64,000 bases of DNA from Allium sativum. Its lineage: Eukaryota; Streptophyta; Magnoliopsida; Asparagales; Amaryllidaceae. The DNA lies in contig CM060924.1 of the NCBI GenBank assembly GCA_030737875.1, forward strand, positions 148,112,197 through 148,176,196. The letters run 5' to 3'. Made by a program: the position numbers and the translations under genes. Below the pieces are notes generated by a model. That model had not been told where the DNA came from. It did not search any database and worked only from the letters and a program-made list of their open reading frames with translations. Positions 34,763 to 47,567 of the stretch are shown piece after piece. Each line of letters begins with the position of its first letter. The first letter of the stretch is position 1.

Positions 34763-36810
34763 CTTGTTTGCAGTTGACGATTTTTCTTTTGTTCGTTTTG
34801 AATCAAACAGGCGTCTGATTTTGTCACGAAATTCAAGTAACTCTGTTCTCAGCGAAATAAGTTCTAATGTAGATTTCATTGTTATGATTCCATCGTAACC
34901 AGTCCGGTTCAGTTCTGTTCAGGCATAATCAAGTTATAACCATTATAATTATGTGAATAAATAAATAAATTATTTTCCTTAAATTAAATAGTTAACTTTA
35001 ATTATGTTTGTTCTACTCTGAGCAGGCCAACCCTTATTTCTTTCTTACCAACTTGTTTTTGATCGCGTCTCTGTGTACTCATTCTTTGCATAAATCAAAC
35101 TCAACAAACCCTGTTTAGCAAACAGGATGATACCACCATCATCCTTGCGTGTACAATCTCTACCAAATACATAGCATTAAGCCATGCCTTTAAATACTTA
35201 ATCACATTTGTAGTTAATACTTCCTTTCAGCGAAACAAATTTTCTCCTATACATTTTCTAATGAAATCGATCCTATAGCGAAACTTCCATCCCTCACTAC
35301 ATACTACCATTCCTTAGTTCAAACAAAATCCATCACTTGCTTCCCAGTAAAAATTCCTCTTAGTTTTAAAATAAACTATACTCTCAGTACCTCATTAAAA
35401 CTCCCCTCATATCCCATGATTTACACAGCTGAGTTTACCAATAGCTTCCCACTGCACATCACCTAAAACCAAACCGAATGTGCATCTGCACTATTCTTTG
35501 TTTGAATATAATTAAACTGTTCGAACTCTTCCTCACTTATCACGAATCAACCTAACTCATCATCGTTTTAACAACTAATAACACCATATAAATGTAGGCT
35601 CCATCTATTGCCACCCCGTGATTTACTCTTCACCCCCCGCTAACTACAAAATAAATCACACACCCCGTTTATTTCTCTCTACACCCCATTTATTCCAAAA
35701 ATAACCCCTTTTTCTTATTCACATTGATTTTATTTTTTCTTCCTTTTTCTTTTCTTTCTTCCTATAACTTGCTGCTCTACCTATCAAACCTTTGCAACTC
35801 CGTAAAATTTAGCGGTGGAGGCGAGAAAATAAATAGACATATACCTCGTGTGCATGTACCTCATGTTCGTGTATAATTACAAACATAGTATTGATTTTAT
35901 TTTAAAAAACGTACGTTTATGAATTTCTTGATTCTACTACTCAAACGCTCCAGTGCACCCTGTTAAGGCTAGCATGTGTATGAGTTGTTATAGATTTAAT
36001 TGTTATTTGTGCTTAAAAAGAAGAAAAAAAATCTTCTATTTTCAAATCATTATTTTGGGGCAGGCTGAAAGATGTGCATAAAGATGGAAGATAAATAAAC
36101 ATATGAAACAAGCTATTTATTTTTAAAGGGTATAATTGGAAATAAAATTTCAATTTTTTTACTGGGGTGTGAAGAGCAATCACATGTGTGCTAATAGATG
36201 GACCCATAAATGTATAACCAATACCATTTTACCCCTTATTTCCAGTTTACGGAAAGAAAACCATCCACGATCAACGCCTTCTTCCTGCTACGTCCTTCCG
36301 CCGGAATTCACCAGACCTTGGCCAACTAACCGCCGTTGACTCAACTACGACCCCACTGATTGACCCCAAAGTCTCCCATATCCTGTAGTTTTCTTACGAG
36401 CTCCAAATACAAACACTAGTGAGCCCCGTTAGTCCCCAAAAAAAAACCACCACCTTCCACCGCAACGACGGCGACCACGACCACAAGGCTCGCCTCCCTT
36501 CCCTACTCCACTTCGCTTCTGACTCCACCGCCCAACAATGCCCCTAACGACGGCAAACCGCAGCCCTAGCTGCAGCATCACCAAAATCGAGCCAAACTGG
36601 ACTTCATCGTATTTAAATTCGTGGATATAGGATTGATGCTAGTTAGAAAACAAACCAAATGTGCTCGAAATCACCAATTTTTATTGAAGATTCAGTTTTT
36701 AATTTGTTTTTGAAGATCACTGATTTTTTTATTGGAGGAAATAAAACGGAAGAGGTTGAGGAGAAAACTGGGAAATTAGGGATTGAGAGTCACTGTAATT
36801 TTTAGAGAAA

Positions 36811-36843
36811 AATATTATATTATATTATATTATATTATATTAT
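36811..36843. repeat. Pentanucleotide (TTATA)n microsatellite
   Basis: About six tandem ATATT/TTATA units lie within the B LTR. Confidence 0.85.
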
Positions 36844-37152
36844 TGTATTTTATTATTTATTATATTATTTATATATGTCAGCAGTTGTTGCCTTTACTGT
36901 AGGAACATGCAGTTTTATCCTTGTCATAATAAAGAGAGACTTTATTTTGGCTTCCATGACATAAAGGGTATTAGCCGACATGTTGGACGAAAGGTGAAAG
37001 GACATGGCTTCTGATTTTTCCAAAGATTTGATACTGGCAGATTGTCAAAATTCTCAACTCATGCATGTGAATTCCTGCCCTCAATATATGCAACATTAGA
37101 TATGATAGGATTTTTTATTACAGTAGAAAATATTTGAATTTGATATAACAAT

Positions 37153-37202
<50 letters not shown>
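37153..37202. repeat. (TA)n microsatellite
   Basis: About 25 uninterrupted TA dinucleotides lie within the B LTR. The length may be inaccurate in assembly. Confidence 0.95.
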
Positions 37203-37203
<1 letters not shown>

Positions 37204-37944
37204 GTTATTTATTTCGGCGGCCACTTTGAATGAAGGAACTAGAAAATGCTTGATCAAGATTGGATATGATTTGCTACTGAGATGCATAGATAGGATTATG
37301 CTGAGATTTTTGGAATGGAACAATCCAGATACAATTTTCTTTTTATTTTGTGACAAAGCCGCAGATTTGCTAAGATCATATACAGATTGTCACTATATTT
37401 TTATTTGTACTTATGCTTAGATTCGGTCTTAGATTTCAAATGGATACAGTAGCGTCTAGATTTGGAAACAACGCGATCGTATTTGGTTAAGATTTCGCGC
37501 GATTTTGTATTGATATGTAGAGTTTTTGGTAACAGTATGGAGATGATATTCGGATTATTTAAAATCAATTTATTTATAAAATAAATCGTTAAAATTTATA
37601 AACCATTCCATAGCGACTATTTGAAAACTTGATTTGTACATTACTCACAATATATAGGACGAAATCTCGATTTTTCTCTTCTGTTAGAAAATTGTAATCT
37701 AATAGATCTGAACGTTTCTTATTTCAAGGAAATTCGACTTATATTAGATTATGTATATCAAACTGAAGTTCAAACCGTTTAATTATGAACTACCATGACG
37801 TTACGAGCTCATTTTAAATTATATTATAAATTATGCATTCAAAAGTCGTTTTTTTAAAATAGAAATATTGTTAAAATTCCAAATCAACATTTAAAACTAG
37901 TTTAGATGTTTGAAAATTAACGGTTAAAAATCCAGGTCGTTACA

Positions 37945-38006
37945 GAACGCATTAAAATAGTTAAAATAAAAATTTTAAATTGGTTCAGGAATTCCGGGTT
38001 GTTACA
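37945..38006 (-). mobile_element. Element A: start of the 3' LTR
   Basis: On the minus strand TGTAACAACCCGG starts at 38006, preceded by a PPT. It resembles the D and G LTR starts. It is cut after 62 bp by insertion of B. Confidence 0.75.
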
Positions 38007-38797
38007 ATTTCCCCCACTTAAAATCTTTTCGTCCTAAAAAAGGAACGAAGCTGAAAATTGCTTAACCAACCAACTCAACTTTCATTCTGGCTTGAGTTCT
38101 TCAACTTTTCAATTTCTAAGAACTTTCTAATTTCTCAAAAATTTGGCTAATACCCTAAATTTTCAAATTTTTTTGCGATAACCTCCTTTGTATGGGGAGG
38201 GTTTGAAAAATTTATTCTGACGTACTAGGCACCCGTTAAATCAATAAAAAGCATACATAATTTTTGTGACCTATCTATGCCTAAGGGAGACGTGTAAAAA
38301 GTCGAAATCTCATAACTTGCCCTAGTGTTGGAAATAAAATAATCCATGTGCCTAATTAAAAACAAGAGAGACATGAATTATTGTCATCTCCAGACCTATG
38401 TAAGGTTTTTATTAAATCCTTACCCAAGCACCGTTATATGTCATTTAAGTCCATAATTAGTCTTATGTTCAACCTGTAATTCAGTCATCGCTAGACAAGC
38501 GTCTCACTCGTATGGTAATCCAAACCTCATCATATAAGCACCAAATGCTTATATGGGATATGATATGCTATGCTGTCTTCGTGTAGTATGCCATGCAGTG
38601 TAGTTCATAATTTATTTGTTGATATCCTATGGCGTGGTTTTTAATCTGATACAGAACAACCATCACAACGCATCCAAAAACACTCACAGTAGTTTATATA
38701 ATAAAAAAAATTGCGCAACCAACTCATTAAGGTGCATCTGTTTTTCAGGCACGCAATATATTTCTTTACTCAACAGTAAATCCATAACCTGCTCTGC

Positions 38798-38838
<41 letters not shown>

Positions 38839-38842
38839 TATA
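38798..38842. repeat. (TA)n(CA)n compound microsatellite
   Basis: A run of TA dinucleotides passes into CA and back to TA. Confidence 0.95.
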
Positions 38843-39376
38843 TCTATCTAATATATAAATCCAATTCGAACTAAATTCTCTATTCAACTCTATATTATAT
38901 TTGGTTTGGTTTTATTTATCATTCATTCTCATATGGGTTTTCTCATTCTAATATTTTTATTAGATAAATTAATAATTATACAACACAACCAGCAATCAAA
39001 TAGTTGGTTAGCTTTTCAAATATATAACTCTTATAGAACCAAAAATCATATTTTTAGTGTCAAATCACAAACAATAAACTCTAACTAAGTTTTGGTTCTC
39101 ACACCAGTCAATTGGAAATATATAGATATCCACTTTCAAAACTCGAACATAAAAGCTGATGATGTTGCAACATCATCAGAATTATCCCTGGGTGACTAGA
39201 GTGTGATTCTATATCTATCCAGATATTTGAGACTTCGTATACACGTTTGCCAGGCATATATGCAAAATCTTCTAATACTCGATAGCCCAAATTTTAATAT
39301 AAAATAAATACTCTAATAGGTATAGTATGATATAATTTTCAAAACTAAATTTGATTTTAATAAATAACACTCCTCA

Positions 39377-39455
39377 AACTCATTTTAGGGTATTACTAAC
39401 CCTATCTCTAACGAGTTATTTTTATAGGATGTTACTAATCCTATCTCTGATGAAT
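39377..39455 (-). ncRNA. Two tandem post-PBS hairpins, element A
   Basis: PBS-proximal unit (39424-39455, minus): TAGGAT pairs with ATCCTA around TAGTAAC. Distal unit (39377-39417): AACTCGTT pairs with AATGAGTT, then a GAGA bulge, then TAGGGT pairs with ACCCTA around TAGTAAT. The two units differ by a compensatory G-C to A-T exchange in the inner stem. Confidence 0.55.
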
Positions 39456-39504
39456 TCTTTTGTTCGGTTCTAATGCATCTTATTCTCGAGCTTTGCAAAC
39501 TAAA

Positions 39505-39516
39505 GATCTGATACCA
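39505..39516 (-). promoter_or_regulatory. Primer-binding site of element A
   Basis: TGGTATCAGATC on the minus strand differs by one base from the initiator Met-tRNA site. It lies 3 bp from the LTR end at 39520. Confidence 0.85.
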
Positions 39517-39519
39517 AAA

Positions 39520-41219
39520 TGAAACGACCCAAACATCCCTGATCCCCGAAGAGACGAAGTATCCTGGATTGCTTTGAGAACACGACGTATCAAAACATAA
39601 ACAATAGAAATTTCATTGCTATTACAACAATTTACATCTAAGAACAAGATATCAGAGTATGAATAAATATTACACAGCGGAAATAACATAATATCAGAGA
39701 TTAAAATACAAAGCAACGGAAATTTAATTGTATAAATACAATGTATAGCGGAAAATACATCAACTAACGCAACTGAAAGAAATACACGGATATAAAGCTT
39801 TCTGAATATAGCTCCAGCTGTAATCTAGGATCCTGGGAAAAGAAATATCTGCAAAAAACCAAAACTACTAGCTGCCCGTGTGGTAAATATGGGCACCCAG
39901 AGTTTAGGTAGAAACAATAAATTCCGAGTCACTCATGAGACTCGTGTGAGAACTAAAGCAGTTATTAACTTTATTTTAAAGTTGGGTGATTCAAGGGATC
40001 ACGCCGTATAAAACGGAACAGGTTTACTCTCATGAATACTCCAAAATAAAACAATTTATAAACAACGCAATGCTTTTGAAAAAAATGAAGCTATTATAAG
40101 ACTCAGGTCCCATAACACAATGCAACACAAGCCGGAGGATAGAGTTTTACCATATAATAGCCAAATATGCTTGATACGCTTTAAAACAAATCATTTTCAT
40201 ATTACTATAAGTGCATAGTGTCAAAACAACTTCAAATATAAATGTATCAATCATAGATGGCATAGTACCCCATCCTGCTATGTCCCATATAGGTTTACAA
40301 AAAAAAAATAGAAAAAAGTCGTGTATTGGAAATTGGATTCCATCTATGAGTTGAGGTAAGGGGTCTTCCTCATCGATTCGAGACACTCTACCAAATGACT
40401 TAGGACTCGGAGGCCAGCGAGCCCTAGGAACGGTAGTGCCGATCCAAACTTACTTTAGTGGGTTGGTTATTCCTGAACACACGTTTCCCGGTCCTATTAG
40501 ACCTCTCACATGGCCAATAGCGACCAATATATCTGAGGCGCCTTGCTATCCATCATCCACATAAGTAAAAATGTCTGGGTTCCATACCATGACACCACTC
40601 CTAGCTAGAAAGAAACGTCATGTCCTCCCTACGGTCCCTCATCCCGTTTTTGACTCATACCGAAGTGTGAGGCTCGCGAATTAATGTTGTACACAAAGCT
40701 ATGCTAATTAAAGCCGTACTTTGATCATCATCCACATGACTTTGCTTTTCAACAAAAGCCTTGATCATTTGCATCTTAGCATGCCACATTGACAATCCAC
40801 ACCATACAACTTATGTCTACCAATATATACCTCTAAGATCGTACGCCTCAGAGAAGGGTGTTAAGCAGTAGAATAAATTCTCCTCCACCAAACAGATATA
40901 TATTTAATAGAAATCAATCAACACGGAATGAAATAAAATGTCCGACACCCATCCATTTACAAGTTCGTTCTGGGTCTGAATGAAATCGGAGGCAACTTAT
41001 TCCTCGTTCCATATGTCTAATACAAGAGAAAGGTCCTCACATATCCGGTCGATCTCCAAGTACGTCTGGACTATCACCACTTATTACCTTGTCTTGGGTG
41101 TATAGCCCAATCAAGACATCAGTAATCATCTATATGATGTGAAGATCTCCAGTCTTTAACCACCATCTTCACCGTCGACTTTTAGTCGCCGTATCAGTTA
41201 TTCAAAATGGGATGAACCC
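39520..41219 (-). mobile_element. Element A: 5' LTR, U5-side part
   Basis: On the minus strand the LTR ends GGGTCGTTTCA at 39520. Homology to G runs block by block: 40620-40800 with 61980-62160, 40840-40905 with 61870-61945, and 40960-41219 with about 61640-61870. It is interrupted at 41220 by E; the rest should lie right of the window. Confidence 0.85.
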
Positions 41220-44200
41220 TGTAACGACCCGTGTTTTTGGCCGTCAAATATTTAATTTAATTTATTTTAAATATTATATTGGGAATATTAATGGAATTTA
41301 ATATTTAATTCGTTATTAAAAACAATCTTGAATGCTATAATTTATATATAATATAAATCGAGCTCGGAATGGCGCGATAGTTCGTAATATTGAATTTTGA
41401 ACTTCAACTGAGAATACAAGATTCGATATAAGTCGGATTTCTGTGAAACAAGAAACGTTGGAACCGTATTGACGATAATTTTCATATAAAAGAGAAAAAT
41501 CCATATTTCGTGTTGTAGATAGTAAGTTATTGCCAAATCAAAATTTGAAATAATCGTTATTAAAATCGTTATTAAAATATAGGCCTTTAAAATAGCCGTT
41601 TTGCAAACGGACACTGTTTTCGATGAAATCAGTTTCATTAGAACCATATCGTTAAATTAATGTACGGTGTCGAACAGCGGGGAAAACCGATGTCGTATAT
41701 GACCACGGCAGCCACAAACGCTCGTTCATTTCCTATAACGCGTAATTAAATTAATAAAGGGATAATTGAGCACAACTTGAGAAGACGATCGAATTAGGCC
41801 ACGAAACCAGTCCCGTTGAGTTCGTATAATCGATTAGAGTCAGGATAGGTATATGGTTTGCTATTTTTGGAGACCGGATAATTTGGCGTTAAAAAGGGTA
41901 TTACGGTGCACGATAAAAATAGCCTACCGGGGAAACTGTCTCAGAATGCGACGAAACTGGTGCCGCTGGGTTCGTATCAACAAATTATTGTAGGATTTCA
42001 AAGTTTCAAATTGATTTGATTTACCTAGTGACCGTGGAAAAATTAAACGCGTGTTTATTTCTGGTTTTATAAAGGAAATTTTTTCATACTACCTCGGATT
42101 TCGACGAAACTTGTCCCATTGGATCTGGAATATCTTTTTACACTAAGTTTAGCATTTTTATCTGTAAAAAGAAGTCGATTGTGGTTTGTTTCACGTGTTA
42201 CTTCATGACAAAGTTTTTCTAATAATATTTTATTTAAATCCATCCCCAGCCAATACAGAAACCACATGGAAATCTTCCCAGCTGCACTACTAATTGATGC
42301 CGTGGCCACCAAAGGATTACCGTGACTGCCAAGTTGTTTTCGACGCCTTGCGAGCCAAACTATCAATTCCTTCAGCTCCAAGTTTTCTTGGCAATCACGT
42401 ACCTTCTTCTATTTATACGAGCTTCCTTCCCATTTTATTTTTGTTTCCTCTCTTTTTCTCCTTCGTTCTTTTCAGATTCTGAAAAACCAAAGAGACACCC
42501 TCCATGATTAATACCTTTGCATACCATATCTTCCCAAAAACAAAACCGTTCGTCTTTCTGAAGTCTTCAACCTGAACAGTCTTGATCAATTCTGGGATAC
42601 CGTGCTAATCAGATCTGGCTCTGGAAGTGGCAAGTTCGCGTGGGGTTACCGGCGACTGGTGAAGTCGAATGCGGTGGGACTGGTAATTGGAAGTAGGAGT
42701 ATGTACAAGGGAGAGGAAGTAATGTTGATAGTGGGAGAGAATGATGGCGCAGGTGACATTGGCTTGGCGGAAGGGTAAATGCAGTTTTAACGAGAAAGGT
42801 GGGGAAGAGAAGCTTGCGAGAAAACAACATGCAGGAAGAAGTGTTGTGGGCGGATGGCTTTGTGAAGTTGCAAACAACGTGGCTTGTACATGAGGAGGCA
42901 AACGAAGATAGTGAGCTCTATGTTTAAAGGAGCAGTCGAGAATATGGGGTCTGGTGGCGTGTTGATGAAACAGGACGGAGACGTGAACAAGTGGTGGGAC
43001 TGTAGGATGGTAGCAAGTGTTTCAAGCAGGAGGTGGAAGAGGGGTTTGGAGGAACGGTTTTAACAAGAGGGAGAGGATGAGAGTGCATGGTGAAGAACTG
43101 GGATGGGAAGGTACGGAGTTGCGATCATAGGGTTGTGCTGAATGCTGATCATTCGAAGCGCAGTGGTTCTCTCATTTGGTTTGGCATCGGATTTCCATGG
43201 TGAGCAAGAATTTAAAGTACCTAAATATAGTTAATGGCCTGATTCACTATCTATATTAACATAAGTTTAGTATTAATCAGCATATATATCAACTCTTGTG
43301 ATACCACGTGACCGGATATTATTATTATTTTCCCATATACTTTAGAGTTTCCGAATGTGCGCTGTAAGAAGGCCGATTCATTGTAGCATACATTGAAATT
43401 TATATAGGATCCAATGAACAGTGGGACTAATAAATAGGTCTATACCTATGACGGTCATTATCCCATACGATTGTTAAGAAAAAATTTCGGTTGTAAACTC
43501 ATCTGATCATTCTTTCCTTGATGTAGCTATGACAAAGTTTGTGGTGAACTACCAGATCATTACATGTGTAATACTCTATTTTAATGATACCGGATGTTGG
43601 AGCATTATTGGGATAATTGTCGTTCTCGGATCGGATGCATAAGTTTGTGATAGTCTTCAAAATTTAATATACAAGCCATGTGGATCTAACTAGTATATTT
43701 AATTGCCAAGTTGAGTTAGATAAAACGCTGGTATAATTAAATAAACAAAATAATTTTGTAGATATAAATAATCAAACTGATTTATTAATTAAGAAAAGAT
43801 GTATAGTAATTTAATTATATAAAATCTTAAATTGTTAACAACTCATTCATGTGTTATCAGAATTCGACGAACAAAGTGGCACTGAATTGTATTGACAAGC
43901 ACTGTGTTATGGGACTAATTGGGATAGAAGTGAAGACGATAGGAGTTTACAGTTAAATTAAACAATTGTTTAATTTAATTGTAGCCGAACTGCTTCAGAA
44001 ATAAATTAAGGTGAGTTAAACTCACTCAGTATTTTTCCCATTTATATTTTATATAAATTGGGTTTTTATTTTGTGTGCTCTGCTCGCTGTTGGTTGCCTG
44101 TTTGCTTGTTATACATTTGTTTGTTGGTTTAACTGATGAAATTAAACTGTGTTTAATTTCAGTGAAATACCAAATCGTTATTTTTAACGATTGGTTCCAA

Positions 44201-47030
44201 TAAAGGTAACTTACCTTATTGGTCACGTTTATCAATAAACATGTTTAATGGTTTGGATTGTTTGATCTGTTTGAATGGTTTGATCTGTTTGAATTGTTTT
44301 AAACTGTGGAGATAACCGTTTGTATACAGGGAAGAACAGGTTGGAGGGATCCAACCGGATTCCTCAAATATATTATTTATTTTATATTATCAAATATGAA
44401 ATGTACTGTTTGTGCGATTGAGTAGATTATTGATTTTTGACTGAGAATTCAACCAGTGTTTTGTTTAAACCAATGGGCGGTATTGGTTGAGTATTTGGCA
44501 GCATATGGCCTATAAAAATCAAACGTTTTATAAATATTGATTCACTGGTAGGTGAGCCGATAGAGATGCAGTTATAAAATTTATTTTATAACTGGAGCTT
44601 GATTTTGTAATATATTATTTTGAATAGAAGTTATAAAAGGGAATTAAATAAATATTTTATTTATTTAAGACTATGATTTATTATTAATTTATTTTATAAA
44701 GAAAATTCTGATGGTAATCAGATTTATAGGTATGAGGATAAGGAATAAATCGAGTGGTTAAATCTTGATAATTGTTTTGTAAAGAAAACAATTAATGGAA
44801 TTATTTAAATTAATTATATTTTTAATTAATTTAAAGTGGGAACTAATTGGAATCAGTTAACGAGATAGTCGAGGTTTGAGCTAACAAAATAGATTGTTTT
44901 TGGATTATTAAGTTTGTGTGTTTGAATAAAATAGTTTAAAGAATATTGTTTCAACTTTAATAAGATTTTTATAAAGGATTTACTATTTATTTTAGTTAAT
45001 AAAGAAATTAACTACTAAAGTAGTGAATGATTGAAATAAATTATTATTTTAATTAATAATAATTTAGAAAATCACTTTTTCAAAAGTAATCGAAGTAAAA
45101 TGAAATCAAATGAAATGGTGGAAGAAGTTTATGAACGGGTTTTATAAAAACCCGAATTTTTATAACAAAGTTATAAAGAGAAGTTTAAGCGATTAAATGT
45201 TTATTTAATATTTGGGTTAAGAAAAATGGATTGAGAATAGAAGGGTTATAAGTTATGTTACCAAGTATTTTAATGAAATGGTTTTTGAGAGCATGAGTAT
45301 ATTAATTAAGGATTTAGCATCGTGTATTTTAAATGTTAAAAAGTTAGAAGTTTTAATTAAACAGAAGTGAACTAGTTTGGTTTGAATTTAAAGGCCAAGT
45401 GATGCTGAATACTGGACCAGTGAACTCATTGGAGTGTCATGATTGAAACACTGTTTATTTTGATAGTTAAATCACCGACTATCAAATCTATCCAATACAA
45501 TTGTTGGTACGGAAAGACCGGGATCGAATTTATTCGAAAACCATTCCGACCAACAAATACATGAAGATATCAGAAGATGATCGAGATGGAGCATTGAAGA
45601 CCGTGGATTTTCATAAACGAAAGAACCACTTATATTCTCTGTTTGGCAAGCAGAGATAAGCTGTGATTCTGTCGTGGTTGGAATCTACGGGTTGCAAGGA
45701 CTTCTCGCTACTGATCCATGGGATGATTCCTATATTGGATGCAGTAGGAGAGTACCTTCGGTTCATCCTGCTCCTGGATGACTTGTATGGACGAGTGTCT
45801 GATAGAGTATTTCCCAATTGTCACGTACGTTGATTTCTTCAAACGAGCTATAGTTGTTGGCAGAGAATAGCCCTTCTCTTAGCTTTCAGCTAGACTATTT
45901 TTGTGGACGTTAATTAGTGATATCTGACGGATCTGACGATGCGACATTCAAAGTGAATTGTGATTAGTTGTTTCAAAAGTTGATGTAAACCTCAAGCCTC
46001 ACAACCGGGAAATGACCAAAATCGGGCAGGCAGCATGGCTACGTGGGTCGCTCCCATTAGGGTGTGTAATCACCTATCTGGAGAAAATCCTATTTTCTTC
46101 TTAAATCTATGTTTTGATGCTGTCCCTTTTCGGGAGACGGTTGCTGATCCCAACCGTCGGTGATATACATTCGATACACTCAAGCGAAATGAGTGGTCGG
46201 TCATGTATGGGCCGGGTTGCAAGACAATCTTGTTGAACCCAGTGTATTCGCCTCTAGAGATACACTATCGGCAGGTGGTCCCATACCTTGTCATAGTCGG
46301 AATCCAATCTCCAATAAGCGCCCGCGGTTTTGATTGTATACTATATATGTGGAGCTTGAGATGCAAGCGTTCCACTAGATTGTTATTTACTTGTATTTAG
46401 ACATTATTATAATATCAGAGAAGATATTGGTTTCAAAACTGTTTTGGGTTATCGTAAGGTAAAAACCGTCCGTGTTTATGTGTGGATTTGGTCTTACGAT
46501 TACCCTTTTCTTTTGAAAAGAATTTGAACTTTAAAAATCATGATTGGATGATTACCCTAAATACTGTGCGAGTTTATCTCACTCTGGTTCACCAGACTGA
46601 CCCGGTGTTTTGTAGATGCTGGGGTTAGCCCGGGGTGTACAGGTTCAGGTTATCGAATGCTGTGAAGTCCAGAGACGAGCTGGAAATGTTCAAACGTATG
46701 ATATTATATAGCTACTACTCCACTGTGTGTTGTATATGGGAACAGGATATTATAACTATCCCATGATGCGATGTACTCTGATATTGAAAGAATTTTTAAA
46801 GCTCTCGATAAAGATTTATTTCTGTATTATATTTTGTTCCGCTGCGATGTAAGACTCTGTGTTGTGTTGTTTTTTCTTCTTCTATTATAATATTTTCTTT
46901 CTTTCTTATCTCACCCTCAAATTTCTTTCTAATAACTATCCAGTGTTTTTCAGTGCTTGGACGGTCGACATGAGTTACGATATAGGTATTTACGTCGATT
47001 TTCGGGGCTGGAAAACCCTGGGTCGTTACA
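41220..47030 (+). mobile_element. E 5' LTR
   Basis: Starts TGTAACGACCC and ends GGGTCGTTACA. U3 has four GACGAAAC-type motif units (41617-41655, 41800-41830, 41943-41980, 42091-42130). A TATTTATA element lies at 42410-42417, followed by a leader with a donor-like ATG/GTGAGC at 43200 (also kept in the 3' LTR near 49548). The GTGAGT/ACTCAC repeat lies at 44011-44025. The blocks at 45990-46070 and 46180-46330 match C and B. ORFs such as 42605-42901 and 45611-45817 recur only through LTR duplication. Confidence 0.92.
44011..44025 (+). promoter_or_regulatory. GTGAGT/ACTCAC inverted repeat, E 5' LTR
   Basis: TTAAG-GTGAGT-TAA-ACTCAC, with a full donor consensus in the 5' arm. It is unchanged in the 3' LTR (50359-50373). 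Confidence 0.45.
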
Positions 47031-47567
47031 GTGGTATCGGAGCTGAAGGTTAAGTGATTACCTTAGCTCTGTGGCATGACTCAGTAGAGATGGGGTTTGC
47101 AATACCCTAGATTGAGTTTGAGTGTATATATACGAGTGAACGTATTTGTAGATTTTATAAAAAATTGTTTTATATTGTGGAGATTTATTGGTTGAGTTGT
47201 TAATGAGTTTTGATCGATCAGTTTGATCCACTGTATCGATAGGGGTTTCTAAACACTCAAGTACGATAAATCGACATAGTATGTTTTCGAAAGAGGGTAA
47301 ATGAAATAATTTTACCCAAATTATATTTTAATATAAGAGGATGATTAATATTTGAAGTATTATAGTATATTGGATGTGTTGGTTGATTATAATGGTAATA
47401 TGAATAACCAATTAGAATTCGTATAATATAAAAGAAGATTTATTAAATCTGAAATTAAAATTTGAATTGGAATTTAAAATAAATTAGATTTAAAAATTAA
47501 TGGGTTTATAACGTTCTTTCTTACCTTAGCAATTTCGAGGACGAAATTATTTTAAGGGGGGGAAGAA
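47031..47567 (+). mobile_element. E internal region (537 bp)
   Basis: PBS TGGTATCGGAGC at 47032-47043 (one mismatch), hairpin at 47079-47117, inverted repeat AATTTCG-AGGA-CGAAATT at 47531-47548, and PPT AAGGGGGGAAGAA at 47554-47567. The first 300 bp align well with the PBS side of C (23855 leftwards). The rest of the C-type internal region is missing. No ORF. Confidence 0.9.
47079..47117 (+). ncRNA. Post-PBS hairpin, element E
   Basis: ACTCAGT pairs with ATTGAGT; then a bulge; then TGGGGT pairs with ACCCTA (one G-U) around loop TTGCAAT. It lies 36 nt downstream of the PBS. Confidence 0.55.

Larger units (their letters stand above)
31379..37944 (-). mobile_element. Element B: complete 5' LTR (6566 bp)
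   Basis: On the minus strand it starts TGTAACGACCTGG at 37944 and ends GGCCATTACA at 31379, beside the PBS. It shares blocks with C and E near 32110-32210, 32330-32400 and 32600-32720. It contains a GTGAGT/ACTCAC repeat (34749-34762), a short GC-rich patch (36240-36600) and AT microsatellites. Small ORFs (31942-32199, 36013-36339, 37226-37420) show no domain. Flank GAACG (37945-37949) would be the target duplication. LTR starts differ far more than those of T1, so B is old. Confidence 0.88.
38007..39519 (-). mobile_element. Element A: internal region (1513 bp, non-coding)
   Basis: It lies between the PPT (38007-38019, AAGTGGGGGAAAT on the minus strand) and the PBS (39505-39516, TGGTATCAGATC, one mismatch). 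Two tandem post-PBS hairpins lie at 39377-39455. The PPT-side half (about 38195-38750) is clearly homologous to 60180-60790, which in element G is inside the LTR. ORFs at 38616-39088 are low-complexity or shadow frames. No gag-pol. Confidence 0.8.

Noticed and set aside
38616..38887. Overlapping ORFs across the TA/CA microsatellite
   Set aside because: Tyr-Ile and Thr-His runs are translations of the dinucleotide repeat.
45611..45817. 68-codon minus-strand ORF recurring at 51988-52170
   Set aside because: It recurs because the E LTR is duplicated. It is antisense to the element, with no domain and a different length in the second copy.
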